Shown: one piece after another, positions 8,154 through 16,998 of the stretch
How the letters are laid out: every line of letters begins with the position of its first letter
Numbering within the stretch: position 1 is the first letter of the stretch
Assembly: GCA_025362795.1 (NCBI GenBank)
Contig: JANYFE010000056.1
Coordinates: 1 to 53,887, forward strand
DNA length: 53,887 nucleotides
DNA from: Rhodobacterales bacterium
GTDB taxonomy: Bacteria; Pseudomonadota; Alphaproteobacteria; Rhodobacterales; Rhodobacteraceae
Direction of reading: 5' to 3'
The notes under the pieces: model-generated
Databases searched by the model: none
What the model was told of the DNA's origin: nothing
Seen by the model: the letters and a program-made list of their open reading frames with translations, nothing else
Program-made: the position numbers and the translations under genes

Positions 8154-9482
8154 ATGCGGCGCTTGGGATTTGGGCTGGCTTTGACATTGGCGGCGTGGCC
8201 GGTATGGGCGGATACTGTCAGCACCTTCAAGCTGGACAATGGCATGGATGTCGTGGTGATCGAGGATCACCGGGCCCCGGTTGTCGTGCATATGGTGTGG
8301 TACAAGATCGGCGCTGCGGACGAGACGCCCGGCCATTCCGGCATCGCGCATTTTCTGGAACATCTGATGTTTCAGGGCACCAAGGATGTGGCGCCCGGCG
8401 ATCTGTCCAAGATTGTGGCGGCACAGGGCGGATCGGACAATGCCTTTACCACGCTGGATTATACCGCTTATTTCCAAAGGGTTGCTGCGGACCGGCTGGG
8501 GCTGGTGATGAAGCTGGAATCCGACCGGATGCACAATCTAAACCTGACCGAGGATGACGTGACGACCGAGCGCAAGGTCATTCTGGACGAGCGCACCGAA
8601 CGGACCGACAGCAACCCCGGTGCCCTGCTGTCCGAACAGATGGCGGCAGCGCAGTATATGAACCATCCTTACGGCATTCCGGTGATCGGCTGGCGGCATG
8701 AGATGGAGGCCCTGTCACGGCAGGACGCCCTGGACTTCTATCACGCCAATTATGCGCCGAATAACGCCATTCTGGTGGTGGCAGGTGATGTGAAGCCGGA
8801 TGATGTGCTGGCGCTGGCCAAGCAATACTACGGTCCGATCCCGCCCTCGGACGCGATCAAGCCGCGCATCCGGCCAACCGAGCCGCCGCAACTGGCGGAA
8901 CGGCGGCTGGTTCTGGCCGATGCACGGGTGGCGCAGCCGTATGTGGTGCGCAGCTATCTTGCAACTGAACGCAACCCGGGGGATCAACGGCAGGCTGCGG
9001 CGATATCGCTTTTGGCCGAATTGCTGGGCGGCAGCGGCACGACTTCGGTTCTGGCCAAGGCTTTGCAGTTTGACACGCAGCGCGCCGTCTATGCCTCGGC
9101 CAGTTACGATGGCGTGTCGGTGGATGCCGACACGTTCAGTCTGGTCGTGGTGCCGGTGCCGGGGGAAAGCCTTGCCGATGCCGAAAAGGCGATGGACGAG
9201 GTGGTCGCCAAGTTCATGAAAGACGGGGTGAATGCCGCAGACTTTGCCCGGATCAAGACTCAGGTGATGGCCGCACAGATCTATGCCCGCGACAACACCC
9301 AAGGTCTGGCGCGGGAGTATGGTGCAGCTTTGGCGGTGGGGCTTTCGGTCAAGGATGTGCAGGACTGGCCTGACCTCTTGCAAAGCATCACCGCGGACGA
9401 GGTGATGGCGGCGGCGAAGCTGGTCCTGAACCGCCACAATGCCGTGACCGGCTACCTGACCACCGAGGAGGCGGCGCAATGA
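8154..9482 (+). CDS. M16 zinc metallopeptidase, catalytic member
   Basis: This 442-residue periplasmic insulinase-family peptidase has a signal peptide ending near PVWAD (residue 20). The inverted zinc motif HFLEH lies at residues 66-70, and the downstream glutamate lies in the ERKVILDER segment. The second domain (about residues 200-440) is the usual M16_C. A GGAGGG site precedes ATG 8154, so the upstream MVWRVC extension is dismissed. Its stop overlaps the next gene by ATGA. M16 proteases often work as pairs of one catalytic and one non-catalytic subunit, and this gene with its neighbour fits that. Confidence 0.92.
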   Translation: MRRLGFGLALTLAAWPVWADTVSTFKLDNGMDVVVIEDHRAPVVVHMVWYKIGAADETPGHSGIAHFLEHLMFQGTKDVAPGDLSKIVAAQGGSDNAFTTLDYTAYFQRVAADRLGLVMKLESDRMHNLNLTEDDVTTERKVILDERTERTDSNPGALLSEQMAAAQYMNHPYGIPVIGWRHEMEALSRQDALDFYHANYAPNNAILVVAGDVKPDDVLALAKQYYGPIPPSDAIKPRIRPTEPPQLAERRLVLADARVAQPYVVRSYLATERNPGDQRQAAAISLLAELLGGSGTTSVLAKALQFDTQRAVYASASYDGVSVDADTFSLVVVPVPGESLADAEKAMDEVVAKFMKDGVNAADFARIKTQVMAAQIYARDNTQGLAREYGAALAVGLSVKDVQDWPDLLQSITADEVMAAAKLVLNRHNAVTGYLTTEEAAQ

Positions 9483-10789
9483 CTCTGTTTCGCAGCATAT
9501 TTGTGCTGATCCTGCTGGCCTTGCCGGTGCATGCCGAGATTGCCATTCAGGAAGTGACCTCGCCTGGTGGGATCAAGGCTTGGCTGGTCGAGGAACATGG
9601 CATCCCGTTCACCGCGCTGGAAATTCGCTTTCTGGGCGGCACCTCGCTGGATGCCCCTGGCAAGCGTGGAGCTGTCAATCTGATGACCGCGCTGATCGAG
9701 GAAGGTGCGGGCGATCTGGACAGCCAGGGCTTTGCCACGGCGCGGGATGCGCTGGCGGCAGAGTTTCATTTCAGTTCCGATCAGGATGGTGTCGGGGTTT
9801 CGGCCAAGTTTCTGACCTCGAACCGGGATCAGGCTGTGGACCTGTTGCATCTGGCGCTGACCAAACCGCGGTTCGATGCGGATGCGGTGGAACGGGTGCG
9901 CGGGCAGGTTCTGTCAGGCCTCGCCTCGGACGCCAAAGACCCCGATTCGATCGGCGGCAATCTGCTGCGCAAGCGGGCCTACGGCGACCATCCCTATGGC
10001 ACGGTGGGCGACGGCACGATGGATTCGGTCAAGGCGCTGAGCCGGGATGACATCGTGGCCGCGTTCAAGGGGTCTGTGGCACGTGACCGCATCTATGTCT
10101 CGGCGGCCGGGGATATCACGGCGGCGCAACTGGGCGCGATGCTGGACAAGCTGTTGGGCGATCTGCCCGCCAAGGGTGCCGCACAACCCGGTCAGGCCGT
10201 GCTGAACACCAAGGCGGGCGTCTTGCGCCAAGATTTTCCGGGGCCGCAAACCGCGATCAGCTTTTATCAGGCCGGCATCCGGTTCGACGACCCGGATTAC
10301 TTTGCCGCAACGATCCTGAACGAGATTCTGGGCGGCGGCGGCTTTTCGTCGCGCCTGATGGACGAGGTGCGCGAAAAGCGTGGGCTGACCTATGGGATCG
10401 GCACCACTCTGGCGGATTTCGACCATGCCGAAATGCTGACCGGCTCGGTGGCGACGGCCAATGACAACGCGGCAGAGGCGATCAAGGTGATCCGCGATGT
10501 CTGGGCCGATGTGGCCAAGAATGGCGTCACCCAGAAGGAACTGGACGACACCAAGACCTTCATGACCGGGGCCTATCCGCTGCGGTTTGATGGCAATGGC
10601 CGGATCGCCAGCATTCTGGTCGGCATGCAGATTCTGGGACTGCCTGCGGATTATCCGGCAACCCGCAACCAGCGGGTCGAGGCGGTGACTTTGGCCGATG
10701 TCAAACGGGTGGCGGCCAAGTTGCTGACGCCGGATCAACTGGTGTTTGTGGTGGTCGGTGCGGCCAAGGGCGTCAAGGCGACCGAATAG
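9479..10789 (+). CDS. M16-family protein lacking the zinc motif
   Basis: The 436-residue partner of the preceding peptidase has a signal peptide (LILLALPVHA, cleaved near residue 19). The M16 fold is recognisable from TALEIRFLGGTSLDAPGKRG and, in the second half, LNEILGGGGFSSRLMDEVRE with REKRGLTYGIG. At the position of HxxEH it has NLMTALIEEG, so the zinc ligands are lost and it is probably a structural or substrate-holding subunit. It overlaps its neighbour by four bases, implying translational coupling and equal amounts. The substrate is unknown. Confidence 0.88.
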   Translation: MTLFRSIFVLILLALPVHAEIAIQEVTSPGGIKAWLVEEHGIPFTALEIRFLGGTSLDAPGKRGAVNLMTALIEEGAGDLDSQGFATARDALAAEFHFSSDQDGVGVSAKFLTSNRDQAVDLLHLALTKPRFDADAVERVRGQVLSGLASDAKDPDSIGGNLLRKRAYGDHPYGTVGDGTMDSVKALSRDDIVAAFKGSVARDRIYVSAAGDITAAQLGAMLDKLLGDLPAKGAAQPGQAVLNTKAGVLRQDFPGPQTAISFYQAGIRFDDPDYFAATILNEILGGGGFSSRLMDEVREKRGLTYGIGTTLADFDHAEMLTGSVATANDNAAEAIKVIRDVWADVAKNGVTQKELDDTKTFMTGAYPLRFDGNGRIASILVGMQILGLPADYPATRNQRVEAVTLADVKRVAAKLLTPDQLVFVVVGAAKGVKATE

Positions 10790-10833
10790 CGAATCTGTGG
10801 CCTCAGGGCGGCTGACCTGCTACAAATGGTGGT

Positions 10834-12639
10834 ATGACCCTGCATGACCCCAAGACCTACGATGCGCGCCCGGTGATCCGGCCTCTGGACGAGGCTGCGA
10901 TCAACCGGATTGCGGCGGGCGAGGTTGTCGAACGCCCCGCCTCTGCCGTCAAGGAACTGGTCGAAAACGCGCTGGACGCCGGGGCGCGGCGGATTGCCGT
11001 GGACTACTCCGCAGGCGGCAAGGTACTGATCCGGGTCACGGATGACGGCCATGGCATGGCGGGCGCGGATCTGCCCCTGGCGGTGGCGCGGCATGCGACC
11101 TCCAAGATTGACGGGTCGGATTTGCTGAACATCCGCAGTTTCGGGTTCCGGGGTGAGGCTTTGGCGTCCTTGGGGGCGGTCGGTCGGCTGGTGCTGACCT
11201 CTCGCGCCGAGGGGCACGACGGCGCGTCCTTGACCGTGGCAGGTGGGCGGATGGCGGCGGTGCGGCCTGCAGCGGCCACGCGCGGCACCGTGGTCGAATT
11301 GCGCGATCTGTTCTATGCCACCCCGGCGCGGTTGAAATTTTTGCGGTCGGACCGGGCCGAGGCGGGCGCGATTGTCGATGTGGTGCGGCGGCTGGCGATG
11401 GCGGAACCGCATGTGGGGTTTGTGCTGTCCGAGGTTGCGGACGGCGAAGCGCCCCGTGTCATCTTTCGCGCCGAACCCGAGAATGGCGATTTCTTTGACG
11501 CGCTGCACGGGCGGCTGACGCGGGTGCTGGGGGCGGAATTTACTGCCAATGCGCTGCGGATTGATGTGGATCGCGAGGGGTTGCGGCTGGTGGGTTATGC
11601 CGCGCTGCCGACCTATTCGCGCGGGTCGTCGGTGCAGCAGTTTGTGTTCGTGAATGGCCGCCCGGTGCTGGACCGGATGCTGCTGGGTGCGTTGCGGGTG
11701 GCCTATTTCGACTTCCTGTCCCGTGATCGTCATCCGGCGGCGGTGCTGAGCCTGATCTGCGATCCTGAACGGGTGGACGTTAATGTTCATCCGGCGAAAT
11801 CCGAGGTGCGGTTTCGCGAACCAGAGGCGGCGCGGTCGCTGATCATCACCGGGCTCCGAATGGCTTTGTCGGGGGCGGGGCACCGCGCGTCGTCCACCGT
11901 GGCCGATGCGACGCTGGCAGCGATGCGACCGGAAGCGCGGGTCTATCAGATGGACCGTCCGTCGCAGAACAGCCTGTCGCGGGCCTATGCGTTTCAGGCG
12001 CCGGGCTTTGCCGAGGCGCCGCAGGCGCGGGTCGAGCCGACTGTCGAGGTCGAAGAAGCCATGCCCTTGGGGGCCGCACGGGCGCAAGTGCACGAAAATT
12101 ACATCATCGCCCAGACCGCGACCGGCATGGTGATCGTTGATCAGCACGCAGCACACGAGCGGCTGGTCTACGAGCGACTGAAACGGCAGATGGCAGAGGC
12201 CGGGATCAAGGCGCAGGCGCTGCTGATCCCTGAAATCGTTGAGCTTTCCCCGTCTGATGCTGCGCGGTTGCTGGAGGTTTCGGACGATCTGGCGCAGATG
12301 GGCCTGACCATCGAACCCTTCGGCGGCAGCGCGATTGCGGTGCGCGAGACGCCCACCATTCTGGGGCAGGTGTCGGCTGCGGCGCTGTTGCGTGATGTGC
12401 TGGACGAGCTGGCCGATCTGGGTCATGCCCAAAGTTTGCAGGCCCGGATGGATGCGATCCTCAGCCGGATGGCCTGCCACGGTTCGATCCGGTCGGGGCG
12501 GCAGTTGCGGGCGGAGGAGATGAATGCGCTGTTGCGCGAGATGGAGGCCACGCCCCATTCCGGCCAGTGCAACCACGGACGGCCGACTTATGTGGAGCTG
12601 AAACTGCACGATATCGAACGATTGTTCGGCAGACGATGA
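10834..12639 (+). CDS. mutL: DNA mismatch repair protein MutL
   Basis: MutL couples MutS mismatch recognition to strand incision. The 601-residue protein has the GHKL ATPase motifs INRIAAGEVVERPASAVKEL, DAGA, DDGHGM and FGFRGEALASL in the first 110 residues. A variable linker spans about residues 330-410. The C-terminal dimerisation domain has DQHAAHERLVYE near residue 436, the DQHA(x)2E(x)4E metal motif of MutL proteins with latent endonuclease activity, as expected in bacteria lacking MutH. The rmuC start overlaps its stop by four bases. Confidence 0.96.
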   Translation: MTLHDPKTYDARPVIRPLDEAAINRIAAGEVVERPASAVKELVENALDAGARRIAVDYSAGGKVLIRVTDDGHGMAGADLPLAVARHATSKIDGSDLLNIRSFGFRGEALASLGAVGRLVLTSRAEGHDGASLTVAGGRMAAVRPAAATRGTVVELRDLFYATPARLKFLRSDRAEAGAIVDVVRRLAMAEPHVGFVLSEVADGEAPRVIFRAEPENGDFFDALHGRLTRVLGAEFTANALRIDVDREGLRLVGYAALPTYSRGSSVQQFVFVNGRPVLDRMLLGALRVAYFDFLSRDRHPAAVLSLICDPERVDVNVHPAKSEVRFREPEAARSLIITGLRMALSGAGHRASSTVADATLAAMRPEARVYQMDRPSQNSLSRAYAFQAPGFAEAPQARVEPTVEVEEAMPLGAARAQVHENYIIAQTATGMVIVDQHAAHERLVYERLKRQMAEAGIKAQALLIPEIVELSPSDAARLLEVSDDLAQMGLTIEPFGGSAIAVRETPTILGQVSAAALLRDVLDELADLGHAQSLQARMDAILSRMACHGSIRSGRQLRAEEMNALLREMEATPHSGQCNHGRPTYVELKLHDIERLFGRR

Positions 12640-13775
12640 TCCGGCTCTTCGGGCAGGTTTACGCGTGGAATGCCCCAGAGATACTGCTGCTGGGCGGCGT
12701 GACATTGGCGTTACTGGCGCTGCTTTTGTTAATCCTTCGCGCCGCCGGACGGGGTTCACAACCGATCATGCGGGAACTCGGCTGGCTGGCCAACCGGGTG
12801 CAGGGCCTGTCGGACGGGCAGGAACGACTGGCGGGCGGTCTGCATCATGTGTCAGAGGCGCAGACGGTCAGTCAGACGGCGATGCTGCGGCTGATGGAGC
12901 AGCGGCTGGCAGAGGTGCAGCGCGGTATGTCAGAGGCGTTGCAGGGCTCGTCGGTCCGGACAGCGCGCAGTCTGGGCGACCTGCATCAGCGGCTGGAGGT
13001 TATTGACAAGGCCCAGGCGAATATCGAAAAATTGTCAGGCAATGTGCTGGGATTGCAGGATATTTTGTCGAACAAGCAGACGCGCGGGGCGTTTGGCGAG
13101 ATCCAGCTGCATGACATTGTCGGCAAGGCTTTGCCGTCTGATGCCTTCACCATGCAGGCCACCCTGTCGAACGGCAAACGCGCCGATTGCCTGATCCACC
13201 TGCCACAACCGCCCGGCCCGATCGTGGTCGATGCCAAATTCCCGCTGGAGGCTTACGAGGCGCTGCGCCGTGCCGAAACCCCGCGTCAGGTGCAAGAGGC
13301 GGCGCAGTTCATGCGCAGCAGCGTGCGGGCGCATATCCGGGCGATTTCGGAAAAGTACATCCTCGAGGGCGAGACGGCAGATGGCGCACTGATGTTTCTG
13401 CCGTCGGAAGCCGTCTATGCCGAGTTGCATGCGAATTACCCGGATGTCGTGCGCGAGGGTTTTGCCGCCAAGGTCTGGATCGTGTCACCGACCACTTGCA
13501 TGGCGGTCCTGAACACGATGCGGGCGGTGCTGAAAGATGCAAGAATGCGCGAACAGGCCGGTGCGATCCGGCGGGAACTGGGCGAACTTTACAAGGACAT
13601 AGACCGGTTGGGCGAACGGGTCGGCAATCTGGACCGGCATTTCGGGCAGGCGGCGAAGGATATCGAGGAAATCAAGATATCCTCCGACAAGGCGGGTAAA
13701 CGGGCACGGCGGCTGGATAATTTCGACTTTGAGGAACTGGCGGCGGAACCGGCGGTTGTCAGGATCGCCGAATGA
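12636..13775 (+). CDS. rmuC: DNA recombination protein RmuC
   Basis: RmuC proteins limit recombination at inverted repeats and are presumed nuclease-like. The 379-residue protein begins with a membrane anchor (about residues 13-33, leucine-rich), then a coiled-coil stretch, then the RmuC core with RGAFGEIQLHDIVGKALP, IVVDAKFPLEAYEAL and FLPSEAVYAELHANYPDVV. The ATG overlaps the mutL stop as ATGA, so the longer in-frame extension into mutL is not used. Co-expression with mutL is consistent with a DNA-maintenance operon. Confidence 0.93.
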   Translation: MIRLFGQVYAWNAPEILLLGGVTLALLALLLLILRAAGRGSQPIMRELGWLANRVQGLSDGQERLAGGLHHVSEAQTVSQTAMLRLMEQRLAEVQRGMSEALQGSSVRTARSLGDLHQRLEVIDKAQANIEKLSGNVLGLQDILSNKQTRGAFGEIQLHDIVGKALPSDAFTMQATLSNGKRADCLIHLPQPPGPIVVDAKFPLEAYEALRRAETPRQVQEAAQFMRSSVRAHIRAISEKYILEGETADGALMFLPSEAVYAELHANYPDVVREGFAAKVWIVSPTTCMAVLNTMRAVLKDARMREQAGAIRRELGELYKDIDRLGERVGNLDRHFGQAAKDIEEIKISSDKAGKRARRLDNFDFEELAAEPAVVRIAE

Positions 13776-14287
13776 TCCGGCATCTGAGCGCTGCCGATTA
13801 CCGCACGATGCCCTGGGCCAACGGCCGCGGCGTGACGGTCGAGATGCTGCGGGTGGATCAGGATGGCGGACTCAAGTGGCGGTTGTCACGCGCCAGCGTG
13901 GTTGAAGATGGTGATTTTTCGATCTTTCCGGGGATTGAGCGGAACCTGACGGTGATTTTGGGGCCGGGGTTTGATCTGGTGGGGCCGGGGATCAGGCTGG
14001 CGGCGCGGCCATTGCTGCCAGTCACCTTTGCCGGGGACGCGGCGATCCGGGCAGAGGGCGTCACCGGGCCGTCGGACGATTTCAACGTGATGACGGCGCG
14101 CAGTCTGGCACGGCCCGAAGTGCGGGTGATGGATGCAGGTGATCTGCCGGCTGGGGGCACATTGGCGGTGTTTGCATTGGCCAAGGCAAAGGTCGCAGGG
14201 GTCGAGATGGTGCAGTATGATCTGATTCTGACGGATCAGGCGGCGCAGGTCGCGGGCTTGGTGATTGCCGTCCGGTTTAGGGGATAA
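13772..14287 (+). CDS. HutD/Ves family cupin-like protein
   Basis: The 171-residue protein matches the HutD/Ves family: RHLSAADYRTMPWANGRGVT at the N-terminus, WRLSRASVVEDGDFSIFPGI, and DDFNVMTAR in the second half. HutD proteins have a bicupin fold; in some bacteria they accompany histidine-use genes, but no hut genes are present here. It overlaps rmuC by ATGA and so is the last gene of the mutL-rmuC transcript. Function is unassigned. Confidence 0.85.
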   Translation: MIRHLSAADYRTMPWANGRGVTVEMLRVDQDGGLKWRLSRASVVEDGDFSIFPGIERNLTVILGPGFDLVGPGIRLAARPLLPVTFAGDAAIRAEGVTGPSDDFNVMTARSLARPEVRVMDAGDLPAGGTLAVFALAKAKVAGVEMVQYDLILTDQAAQVAGLVIAVRFRG

Positions 14288-14314
14288 GGTCCGTCAAATG
14301 ACGCACCCTACTGT

Positions 14315-14950
14315 TCAAATCCGGAACAGCGGCTGCAGCAGTCTTGGAATCAGACTGATGAACCGCAGCGGGGCGTCGGTGGCGGCAAGGCAGATGCAGG
14401 GCAGGCCAAGTTCGGCAGTGGGCGTGTGTTCCAGATCCTGACCGGCAATCTCCAGATCGCCGGGGCCGAAACGGTCGGTCGCGTCGCGAAACGCGCCTTG
14501 CAGCACCAAAGTCAGTTCGGTGCCGCGGTGGCCATGGTCCGGCACCGCCTGACCTGCCGGAATATACAGCAACCGGGCGGAGGCGCTGCGCGACGTGGGC
14601 AGGATCGCCTGCCGCACGCCCATGCCAAGGTTGCGCCATTTGACGGCAGCCAGATCGCCACCGACATAGTCGACCAGCGGGGCTGGGAAGATGCCACGGG
14701 CCGCGACGGGTTTGGCAGGCGCGGGTGTGGTCAGCCGGGCCAAGACCGCGTCAAGACTGCCTGCGGCCATCGGCACCGCCTTGGCATCTTCGACAATCGC
14801 ACCGCCCACCGTCTCGAACGCAGCAAGCCGGGCGCGGCAATCGTCGCACAGCGAGACATGGGTGGCTGTGACCAGCGCAAAGGCCTCGGGCAAATTGCCG
14901 GCCGCATAGGCCATCAACAGCGGGTCGGTCAGGTGGTGTCGGATGGTCAT
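14315..14950 (-). CDS. chrR: Anti-sigma factor ChrR
   Basis: ChrR holds RpoE inactive until singlet oxygen triggers its proteolysis. The 211-residue protein starts at the second of two adjacent ATGs, which puts the zinc ligands at H6, H31, C35 and C38 in HVSLCDDC, the numbering known for R. sphaeroides ChrR. The C-terminal cupin domain carries PDHGHRGTELTLVLQGAF and LEHTP, with the second metal site's histidines and glutamate. Its start overlaps the rpoE stop (TGATG), so the two are translationally coupled. Similarity to the R. sphaeroides protein looks high over the full length. Confidence 0.95.
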   Translation of the reverse strand: MTIRHHLTDPLLMAYAAGNLPEAFALVTATHVSLCDDCRARLAAFETVGGAIVEDAKAVPMAAGSLDAVLARLTTPAPAKPVAARGIFPAPLVDYVGGDLAAVKWRNLGMGVRQAILPTSRSASARLLYIPAGQAVPDHGHRGTELTLVLQGAFRDATDRFGPGDLEIAGQDLEHTPTAELGLPCICLAATDAPLRFISLIPRLLQPLFRI

Positions 14951-15498
14951 CATTGATTTTCCGTCAATTTAAGGCGCAAGCGGTCCAGAGCCAGCCTGAT
15001 CCGCGATTTGATTGTTCCCAGAGGCAAGCCGGTTTCGGCAGCAATTTCGGTGTGCGACAGGTCGCCATAGAACGCCCGCTGGATCAGGGTCCGTTGCTTG
15101 TCGGGCAGGGCGGCCAAAGCGCGGCTCAGGATGCGGGTTTCCTCGGCAGCCTGATAAATATCGGCCTGATCAGGCTCGTCCTGCGGCCCCCAATTCAGTG
15201 CCTCGGGCTCCGGGCGACGGTCGCGGCGGGCCATGTCGATCCGGCGGTTGCGGGCGATGGTGTAAACCCAAGTGGCCACCGAAGCCCGCGCCGGGTCATA
15301 CAAAGCCGACTTTTGCCATAGCGTCGCCATGACATCCTGTGCGCATTCCTCGGCCACGCTGGCCGGCGCGCCGGATTTCATCAGAAAGGCTTTGACCCGC
15401 GGGGCGAAATGCCGGAACAGCAGCGCGAACGCCGCACGGTCCTGTGCGTCGCGCACCCTGAACATCAGAGCCGCCCAATCTGCTGAATCGTCAGCCAC
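14950..15498 (-). CDS. rpoE: ECF sigma factor RpoE (singlet-oxygen response)
   Basis: This is a group-4 sigma factor of the ECF11/RpoE type. Region 2 contains FRHFAPRVKAFLMKSGA and TWVYTIARNRRIDMARR; region 4 contains ALPDKQRTLIQRAFYGDLSH and GTIKSRIRLALDRLR. The GTG at 15498 (182 residues) is proposed as start, with GGGGGA upstream; ATG 15465 would give 171 residues. A 520-codon open frame upstream is only a GC artefact. A TGATCC-N18-TAGAAG promoter stands about 100 bases ahead, implying positive autoregulation. The known trigger of this pair is singlet oxygen made by photosensitised pigments. Confidence 0.94.
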   Translation of the reverse strand: MADDSADWAALMFRVRDAQDRAAFALLFRHFAPRVKAFLMKSGAPASVAEECAQDVMATLWQKSALYDPARASVATWVYTIARNRRIDMARRDRRPEPEALNWGPQDEPDQADIYQAAEETRILSRALAALPDKQRTLIQRAFYGDLSHTEIAAETGLPLGTIKSRIRLALDRLRLKLTENQ

Positions 15499-15601
15499 TC
15501 TGAAATGGTCCCCCACGCCGTTGCATACCCGGCCAACATAGGGCGCGACAAAAGCGCGTCCATCGGCAATTGCAAAACTGGCGGCATCCATCAGCATGAA
15601 A

Positions 15602-15631
15602 CTTCTACGCTTTGCTTTGCGTAACGGATCA
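15602..15631 (-). promoter_or_regulatory. RpoE-type promoter for rpoE-chrR
   Basis: On the minus strand TGATCC (15631-15626) is followed by 18 bases and TAGAAG (15607-15602). TGATCC is the -35 element reported for R. sphaeroides sigma-E promoters, and the 18-base spacing equals that of the opposing promoter 20 bases away. It would start transcription near 15595 and give a leader of about 100 bases to the GTG of rpoE, allowing autoactivation. Confidence 0.72.
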
Positions 15632-15650
15632 CAAGGCCACTGCGGAAAGA

Positions 15651-15680
15651 TGATCCACAGACGGCCCCGCCGCGTATCAC
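15651..15680 (+). promoter_or_regulatory. RpoE-type promoter for the divergent FAD-protein operon
   Basis: TGATCC (15651-15656), 18 bases, TATCAC (15675-15680) on the plus strand. The expected start near 15687 leaves a short leader with AAAGGA before the ATG at 15706. It matches the -35 box and spacing of the promoter facing rpoE, so the same sigma factor should drive both directions. Confidence 0.75.
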
Positions 15681-15705
15681 TGTCAAAGCAGCAAAGGACC
15701 AGCCT

Positions 15706-16998
15706 ATGCCCTTCGAAACTTCTGCCCCGCCAGCCCGACGCATTGCCGTGATCGGGGGGGGGATTTCGGGCATGGCGGCGGCGCATCTGCTGGCAAGCGA
15801 TCATGCAGTGGTGTTGTTTGAGGCGGATCGGCGCCTTGGCGGCCATGCGCGGACCGTACTGGCAGGCAAGCGCGGTGATCAGCCGGTGGACACCGGGTTC
15901 ATCGTGTTCAACAAGGTCAACTACCCGCATCTGTTGGGCCTGTTCGAAAGGCTGGATGTGCCGGTTGTGGCCAGCAACATGAGCTTTGGCGCCTCGATCG
16001 GCGGTGGCTGGCTGGAATATGCATTGCGCGATCTGGACGGGATCTTTGCCCAGCGCAGCAATCTGATCAGTCCGCGCTTTTTGCGGATGATGCGGGACAT
16101 TCTGCATTTCAACGCCAAAGCAGAGGGTGCTTTGCGGCCCGGCATGACGATGGGCGATTTGCTGGCGGCGCTGGGCACCGGAGATTGGTTCCGTGACTAC
16201 TATATCCTGCCGATTTCCGGGGCGATCTGGTCGACCCCGTCGCAGGGCGTGCTGGATTTCCCGGCGGAAACCCTGATCCGGTTCTTCAAGAACCATGCGC
16301 TGATGACCGTCACGGCACAGCATCAATGGTACTCGGTGCAGGGCGGATCGGTGCAATATGTCAACCGGTTGCAGGCTGCGATGCAGCGGCAGGGCGTCGA
16401 CATCCGGCTTGGTACCCCGATTGCCGGGGTCAAGCGCACCGCCGGGGGCGTGCTGGTGCGGGCGGTCGGCGGCGAGTGGGAGATGTATGACGAGGTGGTG
16501 TTTGCCACCCATTCGGATGACACGCTGCGCTTGTTAGCTGATGCGTCACCCGCCGAACGCGCCGCATTGTCGGCGGTCCGGTATCAGCCCAATCGGGCGA
16601 TCCTGCATGCTGATGCGTCGCAGATGCCGCGCAGTCGCAAGGCCTGGGCAAGCTGGGTCTATACCGAACCGAAAGGTCCAAGGCCCGACCGCATTGACCT
16701 GACCTATTGGATGAATTCGTTGCAGCCGATCCCGCTGGATGACCCTCTGTTTGTGACGCTGAACCCCAACCGCCCGATCCGCGAAGACTTGATCCACGAC
16801 GTGGTGACGTTTCGCCATCCGGTTTATGATCAGGCGGCGATTGCGGCGCAGGGGGCCATTCGGGCGACTAACGGGCAATCTTCGACTTGGTTCTGCGGCG
16901 CCTGGTTGCGCCATGGCTTTCATGAGGACGGCTTCGCGACCGCCGTCGATGTGGTGACGGCGATCAAGGCCCAGATTGGCCAAAGGGCCGCGGCATGA
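15706..16998 (+). CDS. FAD-dependent amine-oxidase-like protein of the RpoE regulon
   Basis: The 430-residue flavoprotein has an N-terminal FAD-binding turn IAVIGGGISGMAAAHLLA (from about residue 13), a second motif RLGGHARTV, and a C-terminal WFCGAWLRHGFHEDGFATA flavin-binding end. It corresponds in position and type to R. sphaeroides RSP_1091, which is divergent from rpoE and involved in fatty-acid modification linked to singlet-oxygen signalling (from memory). It is the first of three genes joined by four-base overlaps. The exact substrate is not stated here. Confidence 0.88.
   Translation: MPFETSAPPARRIAVIGGGISGMAAAHLLASDHAVVLFEADRRLGGHARTVLAGKRGDQPVDTGFIVFNKVNYPHLLGLFERLDVPVVASNMSFGASIGGGWLEYALRDLDGIFAQRSNLISPRFLRMMRDILHFNAKAEGALRPGMTMGDLLAALGTGDWFRDYYILPISGAIWSTPSQGVLDFPAETLIRFFKNHALMTVTAQHQWYSVQGGSVQYVNRLQAAMQRQGVDIRLGTPIAGVKRTAGGVLVRAVGGEWEMYDEVVFATHSDDTLRLLADASPAERAALSAVRYQPNRAILHADASQMPRSRKAWASWVYTEPKGPRPDRIDLTYWMNSLQPIPLDDPLFVTLNPNRPIREDLIHDVVTFRHPVYDQAAIAAQGAIRATNGQSSTWFCGAWLRHGFHEDGFATAVDVVTAIKAQIGQRAAA

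Noticed and set aside
10735-12759. A 674-codon open frame on the minus strand opposite mutL
   Set aside because: It is a GC-bias shadow: the opposite strand encodes a complete, motif-perfect MutL, and the product is rich in Arg, Pro and His with no recognisable domain. The same applies to long antisense frames opposite purH, heparinase and the saccharopine genes.
15499-16512. N-terminal extension of rpoE to 520 residues
   Set aside because: The extra stretch lies antisense to the FAD protein and would start beyond the divergent promoters. The sigma factor is full length from GTG 15498.
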